Below are positions 9,233 to 18,290 of a stretch of 64,000 nt of DNA, one piece after another. The position numbers and the translations under genes were made by a program. Origin of the DNA: Vibrio methylphosphonaticus (GTDB lineage: Bacteria; Pseudomonadota; Gammaproteobacteria; Enterobacterales; Vibrionaceae); NCBI RefSeq assembly GCF_023634655.1, contig NZ_JAMKMS010000012.1:95161-159160 (forward strand). Reading direction: 5' to 3'. Each line of letters starts with the position of its first letter. Within the stretch, counting starts at the first letter, position 1. The notes below the pieces were generated by a model. That model saw nothing but the letters and a program-made list of their open reading frames with translations, was not told the origin of the DNA and did no database searches.

Positions 9233-10111
9233 TTAGGCGTTATTCATCTGACGGGGAATGGTTTCCTCGGCTCTCAGTGTGAGCACTTCACAGCCAGTTT
9301 TGGTCACCACAATAGTATGTTCCCATTGCGCTGAGTTCTTACCATCACCGGTATAAACGGTCCAGTCGTCATCGGCGTCGATGCTACAACCAAATTTACC
9401 GGCATTAATCATTGGCTCGATGGTGAACACCATGCCTTCTTTTAGTACTCGGCGATCGGCATTTTTATAGTGAACAACCTGAGGCTCTTCATGAAACTCA
9501 GAACCAATACCGTGACCACAAAAATCTTTGACGATAGAGAACTTTGCACGAGGGTTGTTCTTGTTGTTGGTCTTAATATACTTCTCGATTTCTGTGCCGA
9601 TAGCGCCAACGGTTGAACCCGGTTTGACGGTTTTCATACCTAAATACAGCGCTTCTTGAGCGACCATGCACAAACGTTTATCGGCAGGGGAGACATCACC
9701 AATTAGAAACATTTTTGATGTATCGCCGTGATAGCCTTCTGGTCGAGTATCCAGTGAAGCATTCTCATCATTTGGAATGATGACAGTGACATCTACGTTG
9801 ACGATATCACCGCTCTTAAGTACCGCAGGCTTAGTTTTGCCAGTGGTTCCCATCTCATCTTTTTCTGCAGGGATGCCATGGCAAACGATATGGTTGATAG
9901 AAGTACAGATAGACTTTGGGTAGCCATGATAATCAAGAGGCGCTGAGTATGCGCCGTTTTTTCGTGTGTAATCAGCACAAATTCTATCAAGCTCCTCGGT
10001 AGTCGTACCCTCTTTGACGTGGGGTTCGATCATTTCCAAAAGCTCGGCCGCAAGTTTACCTGCGATACGCATTCTTTCGATTTCAGCTTCAGTTTTGATT
10101 TTGATAGACAT
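9233..10111 (-). CDS. map: Methionine aminopeptidase, type I
   Basis: Removes the initiator methionine from nascent proteins. The 292-residue protein has the pita-bread fold motifs, with metal ligands at D107, D130, H200, E232 and E264 and the substrate-side H78 (VCHGIP). Compared with the 264-residue enteric enzyme, it carries extra segments at about residues 83-95, 112-125 and 181-189; all lie between conserved strands, so activity should be kept. It is divergent from rpsB, as in enteric bacteria, and has its own terminator. Confidence 0.96.
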   Translation of the reverse strand: MSIKIKTEAEIERMRIAGKLAAELLEMIEPHVKEGTTTEELDRICADYTRKNGAYSAPLDYHGYPKSICTSINHIVCHGIPAEKDEMGTTGKTKPAVLKSGDIVNVDVTVIIPNDENASLDTRPEGYHGDTSKMFLIGDVSPADKRLCMVAQEALYLGMKTVKPGSTVGAIGTEIEKYIKTNNKNNPRAKFSIVKDFCGHGIGSEFHEEPQVVHYKNADRRVLKEGMVFTIEPMINAGKFGCSIDADDDWTVYTGDGKNSAQWEHTIVVTKTGCEVLTLRAEETIPRQMNNA

Positions 10112-10279
10112 TTGTGTTCTCTACTCTCTAATTTGACGCGTTATTCTAACAACGACGAGATTAAGCGCAACAAGAATAAAACTCGTTTCTAAGATTGTTA
10201 CACTGATAACTGTAGTTCGGATTGGTTATTTATGTTGTCAGAGCGTGCTTCGAATTTGCTCAATTATTGTGATTTTTCT

Positions 10280-10310
10280 AGCATTGAGGTAGCAAAATAT
10301 GGTATAAAGC
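10280..10310 (+). promoter_or_regulatory. Probable rpsB promoter -10 region with GC-rich discriminator
   Basis: TATAAA at 10303-10308 is followed by GCGCGCC. Such GC-rich discriminators are typical of ribosomal and stringently controlled promoters. No good -35 box is seen at the expected distance, so the assignment rests on the -10, the discriminator and the position. The rest of the 372-bp map-rpsB gap upstream, 10112-10279, shows nothing recognisable. Confidence 0.5.
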
Positions 10311-10383
10311 GCGCCAGAATATAGAGTCAGTTTCTCCTTAGCGGCGAGCTGCCTTTGTTTTCTTATTAACTTTAATTTAAATC

Positions 10384-10483
10384 ACACACATTTCGTCACA
10401 TGTTCCGGGGTGCTTGAGTAATCATTCATACCAAGTCGGATTCATGGGAAGTGTGGAGGCCTAACCCCATAGAGGATTTTAAA
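10384..10483 (+). promoter_or_regulatory. rpsB leader (t44-type S2 autoregulatory element)
   Basis: The 5' untranslated region of rpsB. In enteric bacteria this same position, between map and rpsB, holds the conserved t44/rpsB leader bound by protein S2 to repress rpsB-tsf. Here GGGGT at 10407-10411 can pair with ACCCC at 10464-10468, just before the ribosome site GAGGA. That pairing could close the start region. Membership rests on position and this pairing; I could not align it to the family. Confidence 0.6.
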
Positions 10484-11218
10484 ATGGCAACTGTATCAAT
10501 GCGCGATATGCTTAAAGCTGGTGTTCACTTCGGTCACCAAACTCGTTACTGGAACCCAAAAATGAAGCCATTCATCTTTGGTGCTCGTAACAAAGTTCAT
10601 ATCATCAACCTAGAAAAAACTGTACCTATGTTCAACGATGCACTAGCTGAGCTAGCTAAAATCGGTGAGAAAAAAGGTAAAGTTCTTTTTGTTGGTACTA
10701 AGCGCGCTGCGTCTGAAGCTGTTAAAGAAGCTGCAATCAACAGCAACCAGTACTACGTGAACAACCGTTGGTTGGGCGGCATGCTAACGAACTACAAAAC
10801 AGTTCGTCAGTCTATCAAGCGTCTAAAAGAATATGAAGCGCAAGCTCAAGACGGTACTTTCGAGAAAATCACTAAGAAAGAAGCTCTAATGCGTACTCGT
10901 GAAATGGAGAAGCTAGAGAAGTCTCTTGGTGGTATCAAGAACATGGGCGGTCTTCCTGACGCACTATTCGTAATCGACGCTGATCACGAGCACATCGCTG
11001 TTAAAGAAGCAAACAACCTAGGTATCCCAGTTTACGCTGTAGTTGATACTAACTCTAACCCAGACGGCGTTGATTTCATCATTCCTGGTAATGATGATGC
11101 AATCCGTGCAGTACAGCTTTACCTAAACGCTGCTGCAGATTCGGTTAAAGAAGGTCGTAACAAAGATGTTGCTGCTGTAGCTGCTGAAAAAGACGGTTTC
11201 GTAGAAGAAGCTGAATAA
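10484..11218 (+). CDS. rpsB: 30S ribosomal protein S2
   Basis: Structural protein of the small subunit, needed for S1 binding. The 244-residue product begins [20 protein letters not shown], the S2 signature, and ends in an acidic tail. The frame is open 11 codons further upstream, but the ATG at 10484 follows GAGGA and gives the family N-terminus. Codon use is strongly biased to highly expressed codons (GGT, GCT, CGT, AAC). First gene of the rpsB-tsf unit, with an attenuator-like hairpin before tsf. Confidence 0.98.
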   Translation: MATVSMRDMLKAGVHFGHQTRYWNPKMKPFIFGARNKVHIINLEKTVPMFNDALAELAKIGEKKGKVLFVGTKRAASEAVKEAAINSNQYYVNNRWLGGMLTNYKTVRQSIKRLKEYEAQAQDGTFEKITKKEALMRTREMEKLEKSLGGIKNMGGLPDALFVIDADHEHIAVKEANNLGIPVYAVVDTNSNPDGVDFIIPGNDDAIRAVQLYLNAAADSVKEGRNKDVAAVAAEKDGFVEEAE

Positions 11219-11287
11219 TAGCGACTATAAGTCACACTTAGTTTTGGGCGACATCTAGTCTTCATATAAACTAAGTTATAGTTAGCA

Positions 11288-11319
11288 ATCAGGGGCCCCA
11301 ATGAGAGCCCCTGATTTTT
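11288..11319 (+). terminator. Attenuator/terminator between rpsB and tsf
   Basis: A 9-bp perfect stem (ATCAGGGGC/GCCCCTGAT) with a 10-nt loop and T5. It probably reduces rather than abolishes read-through, since no strong promoter is evident before tsf. This fits S2 being made in different amounts from EF-Ts. Confidence 0.8.
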
Positions 11320-11350
11320 ACCTAGTTTGGAATCAACTGAGGATTTTGGA

Positions 11351-12196
11351 ATGGCAACTGTTACTGCTGCTCTTGTAAAAGAACTTCGCGAGCGCACAGC
11401 CGCTGGCATGATGGAATGTAAAAAAGCGCTTGTTGAAGCAAATGCTGATATCGAATTAGCAATTGAAAACATGCGTAAAAGCGGCGCTGCTAAAGCTGCT
11501 AAAAAAGCAGGCAACGTAGCTGCTGAAGGCACAATTATCATTAAAGAAGACGCTGGCGTTGCCGCTCTTGTTGAAGTTAACTGCCAAACTGACTTCGTAG
11601 CTAAAGATGCAAGCTTCCTTGCATTTGCTAACGAAGTAGCTGACGCTGCTCTAGCTGAAAAACTAGAAGCTGCTGAACTTCAAGCTAAATTTGAAGATGC
11701 ACGTATTGCTCTAGTAACTAAAATCGGTGAGAACATCAGCATCCGTCGCGTTGCGTTCATCGAAGGTGCAAACGTTGGTTCTTACCGCCACGGCGACCGT
11801 ATCGGTGTTGTAGTAGCTGGTGAAGCTGACGCAGAAACGATCAAGCACGTTGCTATGCACGTTGCAGCATCTAAGCCTGAGTTTGTAAACCCTTCTGACG
11901 TACCTGCAGATGTAGTTGCTAAAGAGCAAGCGGTTCAAGTTGAAATCGCAATGAACGAAGGCAAACCTCAAGAGATCGCTGAGAAAATGGTTATCGGCCG
12001 TATGAAGAAATTCACGGGCGAAATCTCTCTAACAGGTCAAGCTTTCATCATGGAACCTAAGAAAACTGTTGGCGAAATCTTGAAAGAGAAAGGTGCTACA
12101 GTAACTAACTTCATTCGTTTAGAAGTTGGTGAAGGTATCGAGAAAGCAGCTGAAATGAGCTTCGCTGACGAAGTAGCTGCGGTACAGAAAGGTTAA
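11351..12196 (+). CDS. tsf: Elongation factor Ts
   Basis: Guanine nucleotide exchange factor for EF-Tu. The 281-residue protein has the N-terminal UBA-like domain ([21 protein letters not shown]) and the TDFV signature at residues 80-83, which contacts EF-Tu. Two core subdomains and a coiled-coil region follow. The ATG at 11351 follows GAGGA; an in-frame codon 8 residues upstream is not needed. Optimal codon use like rpsB. It ends with a clear terminator. Confidence 0.98.
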   Translation: MATVTAALVKELRERTAAGMMECKKALVEANADIELAIENMRKSGAAKAAKKAGNVAAEGTIIIKEDAGVAALVEVNCQTDFVAKDASFLAFANEVADAALAEKLEAAELQAKFEDARIALVTKIGENISIRRVAFIEGANVGSYRHGDRIGVVVAGEADAETIKHVAMHVAASKPEFVNPSDVPADVVAKEQAVQVEIAMNEGKPQEIAEKMVIGRMKKFTGEISLTGQAFIMEPKKTVGEILKEKGATVTNFIRLEVGEGIEKAAEMSFADEVAAVQKG

Positions 12197-12218
12197 TCCT
12201 TCTCTGTCTCGTTGAATT

Positions 12219-12247
12219 AAAGACCGTAGCCAAGGCTGCGGTCTTTT
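12219..12247 (+). terminator. Terminator after tsf
   Basis: A 12-bp stem with one G-U pair (AAAGACCGTAGC/GCTGCGGTCTTT), a CAAG loop and T5. Confidence 0.88.
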
Positions 12248-12336
12248 TGCGAGTAGACTAGGTGGTAATTTTTTAACCGTCATGAATTAAGATTTACTTG
12301 GCCAGCACCTGCATTGCTACGTTTCGTAAAGGCTAT

Positions 12337-12384
12337 GTCACAAGTGCTAAGGGTCACAAGAGCTAAGCGTCGCAAGTGCTATAT
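12337..12384. repeat. Three tandem 16-bp repeats upstream of pyrH
   Basis: Three consecutive 16-bp units start at 12337, 12353 and 12369. The first is GTCACAAGTGCTAAGG; the second differs at 2 positions and the third at a few. They lie 60 nt before the pyrH start, between the tsf terminator and the gene, where the pyrH promoter is expected. They are not inverted and do not look like a terminator. They could be a slippage product or a direct-repeat operator. Confidence 0.85.
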
Positions 12385-12443
12385 TAGTATTGAATCTTAA
12401 TCCATGACCGTTAATCGACAACTCTCTTTGGAAGGTGAACTCC

Positions 12444-13175
12444 ATGACAACGAACCCAAAACCAGCGTATCAACGTATTCTGTTAAAACTCAGTGGTGAA
12501 GCGCTGCAAGGCGAAGAAGGCTTTGGTATTGATCCATCTATCTTAGAGCGTATGGCTCAAGAAGTGAAAGAATTGGTAGAGCTGGGCGTTCAAGTTGGTG
12601 TCGTCATCGGTGGTGGCAACCTTTTCCGTGGTGCGGGTCTTGCTGAAGCTGGTATGAACCGAGTAGTGGGCGACCACATGGGAATGTTGGCGACGGTAAT
12701 GAATGGTTTAGCAATGCGTGATGCGTTGCACCGTGCTTACGTGAATGCTCGTGTGATGTCTGCTATACCGCTTAAAGGTGTGTGTGACGATTACAACTGG
12801 GCGGATGCTATCCGTGAATTAAGACAGGGCCGTGTGGTTATTTTCTCTGCCGGTACTGGTAACCCGTTCTTTACGACAGATTCCGCGGCTTGTTTACGTG
12901 GTATCGAAATTGAAGCGGACGTGGTACTTAAAGCAACAAAAGTAGATGGTGTATTTAGTGCAGACCCTGTCTCTAACCCAGATGCTGAATTATATGATAA
13001 GCTTGCATACAATACTGTTCTAGATAAAGAACTTAAGGTTATGGACTTAGCCGCGTTTACTCTAGCTCGTGATCATAAAATGCCAATTCGTGTTTTCAAC
13101 ATGAATAAGCCTGGAGCACTTCGTCGAGTTGTGATGGGTGAAACGGAAGGCACACTTATCAGTGACGAAGAATAA
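12444..13175 (+). CDS. pyrH: UMP kinase
   Basis: Phosphorylates UMP to UDP; hexameric and specific to bacteria. The 243-residue protein has the amino-acid-kinase fold: [12 protein letters not shown] at the N-terminus, the GGGNLFRG phosphate loop in the middle, and [14 protein letters not shown] with D-containing metal and nucleotide contacts. The ATG at 12444 follows GGAAGG by 8 nt; a GTG three codons upstream overlaps that site. It lies upstream of frr with an 84-nt gap that contains a hairpin. Confidence 0.97.
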   Translation: MTTNPKPAYQRILLKLSGEALQGEEGFGIDPSILERMAQEVKELVELGVQVGVVIGGGNLFRGAGLAEAGMNRVVGDHMGMLATVMNGLAMRDALHRAYVNARVMSAIPLKGVCDDYNWADAIRELRQGRVVIFSAGTGNPFFTTDSAACLRGIEIEADVVLKATKVDGVFSADPVSNPDAELYDKLAYNTVLDKELKVMDLAAFTLARDHKMPIRVFNMNKPGALRRVVMGETEGTLISDEE

Positions 13176-13212
13176 GAGTAAACTCTGTCACTAGGGTTTA
13201 TCGAAAGAAACG

Positions 13213-13238
13213 ACCTAAATGCGTAAGCGCATTTAGGT
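13213..13238 (+). other. Hairpin between pyrH and frr
   Basis: An 11-bp stem (ACCTAAATGCG/CGCATTTAGGT) with a 4-nt loop but no T-run, so it is not a standard terminator. It may stabilise or separate the two transcripts, or affect frr translation 22 nt downstream. Confidence 0.6.
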
Positions 13239-13259
13239 GCACATTATTAAGGTGATATT

Positions 13260-13817
13260 GTGATTAACGAAATCAAGCAAGACGCTCAAGAGCGTATGGA
13301 AAAAAGTGTTGAAGCACTAAAAAACAATCTATCAAAAATTCGTACAGGTCGTGCGCACCCAAGCCTACTTCAAGGCCTTTCTGTTGAATACTATGGCGCG
13401 CCGACTCCTTTGAATCAGGTTGCTAACGTTATCGCTGAAGATGCACGTACTCTTGCTATTACGGTATTTGATAAAGAGCTGACGCAAAAAGTTGAAAAAG
13501 CGATTCTAATGTCAGATCTAGGTTTGAACCCTATGTCTGCAGGTACCGTTATTCGTGTACCGCTACCACCGTTGACAGAAGAGCGTCGTAAAGACCTTGT
13601 TAAGATTGTTCGTGGCGAAGCTGAAGGTGGCCGAGTGGCTATCCGCAATATCCGTCGTGATGCAAATGGTGACCTTAAAGCGCTATTAAAAGATAAAGAA
13701 ATCTCTGAAGACGAAGATCGTAAAGCGCAAGATGAGATTCAAAAACTGACTGACATTGCTGTGAAAAATGTAGATGACACATTAGCAGCGAAAGAAAAAG
13801 AGTTGATGGAAGTTTAA
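13260..13817 (+). CDS. frr: Ribosome recycling factor
   Basis: With EF-G, splits post-termination ribosomes. The 185-residue protein has the family length and motifs: [17 protein letters not shown] near the N-terminus and [17 protein letters not shown] in the middle, forming the three-helix domain and the beta/alpha/beta head. It starts at GTG (13260) after AAGGTG. A strong terminator follows. Confidence 0.97.
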   Translation: MINEIKQDAQERMEKSVEALKNNLSKIRTGRAHPSLLQGLSVEYYGAPTPLNQVANVIAEDARTLAITVFDKELTQKVEKAILMSDLGLNPMSAGTVIRVPLPPLTEERRKDLVKIVRGEAEGGRVAIRNIRRDANGDLKALLKDKEISEDEDRKAQDEIQKLTDIAVKNVDDTLAAKEKELMEV

Positions 13818-13839
13818 TTCTTAATCACTTGCACCTGCG

Positions 13840-13872
13840 AAAAACGCTGTGCTGACAGCACAGCGTTTTTTT
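13840..13872 (+). terminator. Terminator after frr
   Basis: A 12-bp perfect stem (AAAACGCTGTGC/GCACAGCGTTTT) with a 5-nt loop and a T-run. Confidence 0.92.
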
Positions 13873-13912
13873 ATGCTACTCTGTTTGTCCCTAATTATTA
13901 CTAAACTCTTTT

Positions 13913-14668
13913 ATGCAGAACTCAGAAGTCTTCAATGATTCCCTACCTCAACACATTGCTATCATTATGGATGGTAATGGGCGTTGGGCGAAATCTAAGG
14001 GAAAACCACGTGTATTTGGACATAAGAAAGGCGTTTCTGCGGTTCGAAAAACCATTTCGGCAGCCGCTAAGTTAGAAATTAAAGCGATCACGCTTTTTGC
14101 GTTCAGTAGTGAAAATTGGCGACGGCCTGAAGAAGAAGTGGGTTTACTGATGGAGCTGTTTATCACGGTTCTATCGAGTGAAATCAAAAAATTGCATAAG
14201 AACAATCTACGACTTCGTATCATTGGTGATACCAGCCGTTTTAATGAACGCCTGCAGCGTAAAATTGCTGATGCTGAATCATTAACGGCAAACAACACAG
14301 GGACTGTTATTAACGTTGCGGCCAATTATGGCGGCAAATGGGATATCACGGAAGCCCTGAAAAAAGTTGCCGCTCAAGTTGAACTTGGAGAGCTAAAGGC
14401 TGCGGATATCACCGAAGACCTAATATCCGAGCATGTCACCATGTCGGACTTGCCGGACGTTGATTTACTTATTCGCACCAGTGGTGAATGTCGTATTAGT
14501 AACTTCATGCTTTGGCAAATGGCTTATGCAGAAATGTATTTTACCGAACAATTTTGGCCTGAGTTCAATGAAGACAGCTTAGTGGATGCTATCACTTGGT
14601 TTGTTAATCGCGAACGGCGTTTTGGTTGTACCGGAGAACAAGTCAAAGCGTTAATGGAAGCCAATTAA
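13913..14668 (+). CDS. uppS: Undecaprenyl pyrophosphate synthase
   Basis: Condenses eight isopentenyl units onto farnesyl diphosphate to make the C55 carrier for peptidoglycan and O-antigen. The 251-residue cytosolic cis-prenyltransferase shows [11 protein letters not shown] (catalytic D20) and the conserved [11 protein letters not shown]. The [20 protein letters not shown] region carries the usual Arg and Ser contacts. The ATG has no good Shine-Dalgarno. It follows the frr terminator and is followed 12 nt later by cdsA, so uppS-cdsA probably share a transcript. Confidence 0.97.
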   Translation: MQNSEVFNDSLPQHIAIIMDGNGRWAKSKGKPRVFGHKKGVSAVRKTISAAAKLEIKAITLFAFSSENWRRPEEEVGLLMELFITVLSSEIKKLHKNNLRLRIIGDTSRFNERLQRKIADAESLTANNTGTVINVAANYGGKWDITEALKKVAAQVELGELKAADITEDLISEHVTMSDLPDVDLLIRTSGECRISNFMLWQMAYAEMYFTEQFWPEFNEDSLVDAITWFVNRERRFGCTGEQVKALMEAN

Positions 14669-14680
14669 GGACGATTTAGT

Positions 14681-15523
14681 TTGAAACAACGAATTATCAC
14701 AGCTCTAATCCTCGCTCCGCTGGTGGTTTGGGGTATTTTCTCTCTGCCATTTCTGTGGTTTATGATAGCGGTTGCTGCCATTACTCTAATTGGCGCGTGG
14801 GAGTGGACTCAATTTACGTTAACGCCTTCACGCGTAGTAGCGATGTTGCCACCTGTGGTTGCCATTGCGTTATCTGTATTGTTTGTTCCGACTGACGTCA
14901 TATCATTTAATCAAGTAGGATTGGCTCATATTATAATATTGGGCGTGGGATTTAGTTGGTGGTTGGTCGCGAGTGGTCTCGCCATGACATACCCTAAATC
15001 TGCCGGTTATTGGCAACATTCCAATCTCCTACGTCACCTATTTGGTTTATTAACATTACTACCATTTTTATGGAGTATACTCATACTTCGTGCTCAGGCG
15101 TATCATCAAGACCCTTACCATGGCGCTAAGCTCGTGTTGTTTGTTTGCCTTATTGTTTGGGCGGCAGATAGTGGTGCTTATTTTGCCGGTAAAAGCTTGG
15201 GGAAACGAAAAATGGCCCCTCATGTGAGCCCTAATAAAACTATTGAAGGTTTGTTGGGCGGGATTGTGACTGCGCTTGGTGTTGCGTGGGGAAGCTCGGT
15301 TATGTTTGACATCGAGTTTACTAGCGCGACAAGCATGATTGTCATAACGTTAGCGACGGTTGTTATCTCAGTGTTGGGCGATCTTGTCGAGAGTATGTTC
15401 AAACGCGTGTCTAACATAAAAGACAGCAGCAACATTATCCCAGGTCATGGAGGCGTATTGGATCGCGTTGACAGTTTAACGGCCGCCTTCCCAATTTTTG
15501 CTCTCCTTTATCTCATTTTCTAA
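14681..15523 (+). CDS. cdsA: Phosphatidate cytidylyltransferase
   Basis: Makes CDP-diacylglycerol from phosphatidate and CTP, the branch point of phospholipid synthesis, in the inner membrane. The 280-residue protein has about eight hydrophobic segments and the family signature SMFKRVSNIKDSSNIIPGHG near the C-terminus, with the KD and HGG residues. It starts at TTG (14681) after AAGGACG, 12 nt behind the uppS stop. Confidence 0.95.
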   Translation: MKQRIITALILAPLVVWGIFSLPFLWFMIAVAAITLIGAWEWTQFTLTPSRVVAMLPPVVAIALSVLFVPTDVISFNQVGLAHIIILGVGFSWWLVASGLAMTYPKSAGYWQHSNLLRHLFGLLTLLPFLWSILILRAQAYHQDPYHGAKLVLFVCLIVWAADSGAYFAGKSLGKRKMAPHVSPNKTIEGLLGGIVTALGVAWGSSVMFDIEFTSATSMIVITLATVVISVLGDLVESMFKRVSNIKDSSNIIPGHGGVLDRVDSLTAAFPIFALLYLIF

Positions 15524-15526
15524 TCA

Positions 15527-15557
15527 CATAAAGAGGGTGTTTGTCACCCTCTTTATG
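15527..15557 (+). other. Perfect hairpin between cdsA and ispC
   Basis: A 13-bp perfect inverted repeat (CATAAAGAGGGTG/CACCCTCTTTATG) with a TTTGT loop begins four nt after the cdsA stop and ends 22 nt before the ispC ATG. There is no T-run after it, so it is more likely an RNA-stability or processing element or a weak terminator. Confidence 0.75.
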
Positions 15558-15579
15558 TTCGATAAGCGGTTGTACTAGC

Positions 15580-16779
15580 ATGCAAAACTTAACCATCCTT
15601 GGTGCTACAGGCTCTATTGGCGCAAGCACCCTTAAAGTGGTCGCTCAAAACCCTGCGCTTTACTCAATTTACGCTCTAGTGGGCGGTAAGAATGTGGCCA
15701 AAATGGCAGCATTGTGTCTGCAGTGGCAGCCAAAGTTTGCTGTGGTTGCAGAAGAAAGTGATGCGAAACGTCTGCGAACGGAGCTGAACGGCCTAGTTGA
15801 CACTCAGATCTTGTTCGGACAAGACGCAATGTGCCAAGTTTCGGCCGATGACGACGTGGATATGGTTATGGCCGCCATTGTAGGCGCAGCAGGTTTGTTG
15901 CCAACGTTGGCTGCGGTGAAGGCGGGTAAGCGCATTTTACTTGCCAATAAAGAAGCCTTAGTCATGTCTGGTCAGCTATTTATTGATGCGGTTCGGGCGT
16001 CCGGTGCGCAATTGCTCCCTGTGGACAGTGAGCACAATGCTATCTTCCAATGCTTGCCGAACTCAGTTCAAACCGATCTTGGCTATTGTAATTTATCGCA
16101 AGCCGGGATTGACCATATACTGTTAACGGGCTCGGGCGGTCCATTCCGTTATAGTGACGCTTCGAGTTTATCTTCAGTGACGCCAGCACAGGCGATTGCA
16201 CACCCTAATTGGTCTATGGGACCTAAGATTTCGGTGGACTCTGCGACCATGATGAATAAAGGACTGGAGTTTATAGAAGCAAAATGGCTGTTTAATACCA
16301 GCAAAGAGCAGCTAAAAGTTATTATCCATCCTCAGTCTGTGATCCACTCTATGGTGCAATATCAAGATGGATCAGTGCTCGCACAAATGGGTCAGCCTGA
16401 TATGGCAACCCCCATTGCTTATTCGATGTCTTACCCACATCGTATCCCGGCAGGCGTTCCTGCTCTTGATTTTACTAAGATGAATGAGCTGACATTCTTA
16501 GAGGTTGACTTTGAGCGTTACCCTTGCCTTGCTTTAGCTATCGACGCTTGTTATGAAGGTCAACATGCGACAACCGCCATTAATGCGGCAAACGAGATCG
16601 CGGTTGAAGCCTTTTTATCTGGTGAGATAAAATTTACGGATATTAGCATGATAAATGAGCGTGTTATGTCGAAGGTTTGTGCATCAAACCAATATAACGC
16701 GTTAAGTGACTTGGAAAGCATTCTTGAGCTAGATAGAATGGCACGAATCTATGCAAGTGAGATTGCTCTCGGCAAATAA
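15580..16779 (+). CDS. ispC: 1-deoxy-D-xylulose 5-phosphate reductoisomerase
   Basis: Second step of the MEP isoprenoid pathway: rearranges and reduces DXP to MEP with NADPH. The 399-residue protein begins [14 protein letters not shown], the dinucleotide-binding loop, and has [13 protein letters not shown] with the acidic metal ligands. It also has [17 protein letters not shown] with the second acidic cluster. I start it at the ATG at 15580; the frame is open 13 codons upstream but across the hairpin. It supplies precursors used by UppS nearby. Confidence 0.97.
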   Translation: MQNLTILGATGSIGASTLKVVAQNPALYSIYALVGGKNVAKMAALCLQWQPKFAVVAEESDAKRLRTELNGLVDTQILFGQDAMCQVSADDDVDMVMAAIVGAAGLLPTLAAVKAGKRILLANKEALVMSGQLFIDAVRASGAQLLPVDSEHNAIFQCLPNSVQTDLGYCNLSQAGIDHILLTGSGGPFRYSDASSLSSVTPAQAIAHPNWSMGPKISVDSATMMNKGLEFIEAKWLFNTSKEQLKVIIHPQSVIHSMVQYQDGSVLAQMGQPDMATPIAYSMSYPHRIPAGVPALDFTKMNELTFLEVDFERYPCLALAIDACYEGQHATTAINAANEIAVEAFLSGEIKFTDISMINERVMSKVCASNQYNALSDLESILELDRMARIYASEIALGK

Positions 16780-16883
16780 CTGCGCTGGCAGTGATCAGAA
16801 CGCGTACCGACTAAATAATTATTACTAGTAACGATTACTAGCGACATCACACAAGGCGTATGAGCCATGAGAGATAATTGACG

Positions 16884-18242
16884 ATGACAGACATACTGTG
16901 GAATTTTGCCTCCTTTGTGATTGCATTAGGTGTTCTCGTTGCAGTGCACGAGTTTGGCCATTTTTGGGTAGCAAGAAAGTGTGGCGTTTACGTCGAAAAA
17001 TTCTCGATTGGATTCGGCAAATCTATCTGGTCAAAGACGGGTAATGATGGTACGGAATACAGTGTAGCAATGATCCCTCTTGGCGGTTATGTCAAGATGC
17101 TAGATAGCCGTGTTGATGAAGTCTCTGAAGCTGATCACAAGTATGCTTTTGATAAAAAGCCTCTTTGGAAAAGAACGGCTATCGTAGGTGCAGGACCGGC
17201 GTTTAACTTTATTTTTGCTGTGTTTGCTTACTGGCTGGTTTTTTTAATTGGCGTGCCGGCAGTAAAGCCTGTTATTGGTGAAGTGACGCCTTACTCGATT
17301 GCCGCAAATGCCGGTTTTGAGCCTGGCATGCAGATAACATCGGTCGACGGCAAGCAAACGTTAGACTGGGAGTCGGTCAACTTAGGTTTGGTTTCTCATA
17401 TTGGTGATAATCAAATGACGGTCACAGTTTCATCCAGTGACCAAATAGGAACGGATAAAACATTAACATTTGACTTGTCGAGTTGGAACTTTAACCCAGA
17501 AACAGAGTCTGCTATGGGGACGCTTGGTTTTAGGCCGTACTCACCAAGTATCAAAACGACGTTAGCGAATGTCAGTAGTGATGGCGCAGGCGCCGCCGCT
17601 GGTATTGTTGCTGGTGATGAGATAATTGCGATTAATGGACAGAATATCCAACAATGGCAACAAGTTGTTAGTGCGATTCAAGCAAACGCTAACACCCCTG
17701 TTGATGTTACAGTGGTTAGAAATGGCGATAACAAGACGCTAACCCTTATTCCTGATTCAAGAGACTTGAACGATGGGACGGTTATTGGTTTCGCAGGTAT
17801 TGCTCCGGAAATGGAAGCATGGCCTGAAGACTATCGTTTTGAACTTCAGTACGGTCCTGTTGAATCTATTGGGCGTGCGTTTGTTAAAACAGGTCAGATT
17901 ATAGAACTCACGGTGTCAATGCTGAAAAAGCTGATTACGGGTGATGTGGGTCTAAACAATTTAAGTGGCCCGATCTCCATCGCGAAGGGAGCGGGCGCGA
18001 CGGCCGATTATGGTTTGGTCTACTTTTTGGGCTTTTTAGCGCTGATTAGTGTCAACCTTGGAATTATAAATTTGGTGCCATTACCGATGCTAGATGGCGG
18101 TCATTTGCTGTTTTTTGCAATCGAAGCCGTCATTCGCAGACCGGTGCCAGAAAAAATACAAGAAATGGGTTATCGAGTGGGTGGGGCGATTATTTTTTCA
18201 CTCATGTTGATCGCAATTTTTAACGATTTTACACGCCTCTGA
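16884..18242 (+). CDS. rseP: RIP zinc metalloprotease RseP
   Basis: Site-2 intramembrane protease that cleaves RseA after DegS and so releases sigma-E. The 452-residue protein has the zinc motif H22-E23-x-x-H26 in the first membrane helix, two PDZ domains in the periplasm (about residues 130-220 and 225-310), and the C-terminal LDGGH motif with the final helices. The ATG at 16884 is preferred to a TTG two codons earlier. It is 48 nt upstream of bamA. A possible sigma-E promoter lies within it. Confidence 0.96.
   Translation: MTDILWNFASFVIALGVLVAVHEFGHFWVARKCGVYVEKFSIGFGKSIWSKTGNDGTEYSVAMIPLGGYVKMLDSRVDEVSEADHKYAFDKKPLWKRTAIVGAGPAFNFIFAVFAYWLVFLIGVPAVKPVIGEVTPYSIAANAGFEPGMQITSVDGKQTLDWESVNLGLVSHIGDNQMTVTVSSSDQIGTDKTLTFDLSSWNFNPETESAMGTLGFRPYSPSIKTTLANVSSDGAGAAAGIVAGDEIIAINGQNIQQWQQVVSAIQANANTPVDVTVVRNGDNKTLTLIPDSRDLNDGTVIGFAGIAPEMEAWPEDYRFELQYGPVESIGRAFVKTGQIIELTVSMLKKLITGDVGLNNLSGPISIAKGAGATADYGLVYFLGFLALISVNLGIINLVPLPMLDGGHLLFFAIEAVIRRPVPEKIQEMGYRVGGAIIFSLMLIAIFNDFTRL
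17485..17511 (+). promoter_or_regulatory. Possible sigma-E promoter inside rseP
   Basis: GGAACTT at 17485 and TCTG at 17508 are separated by 16 nt, matching the sigma-E pattern GGAACTT-N16-TCTRA closely. It would transcribe the last part of rseP and then bamA, which is a sigma-E target in enteric bacteria. Chance occurrence in coding sequence is possible. Confidence 0.25.
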
Positions 18243-18290
18243 TATCAGAATTTAGGCAGCAGTATTAGCAAAGGATTAATTAGAGCAGGT

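Noticed and set aside
11119..11541. 140-codon open frame antisense to rpsB/tsf
   Set aside because: Spans the codon-biased rpsB 3' end, the attenuator and the tsf start; produced by strong codon bias on the other strand.
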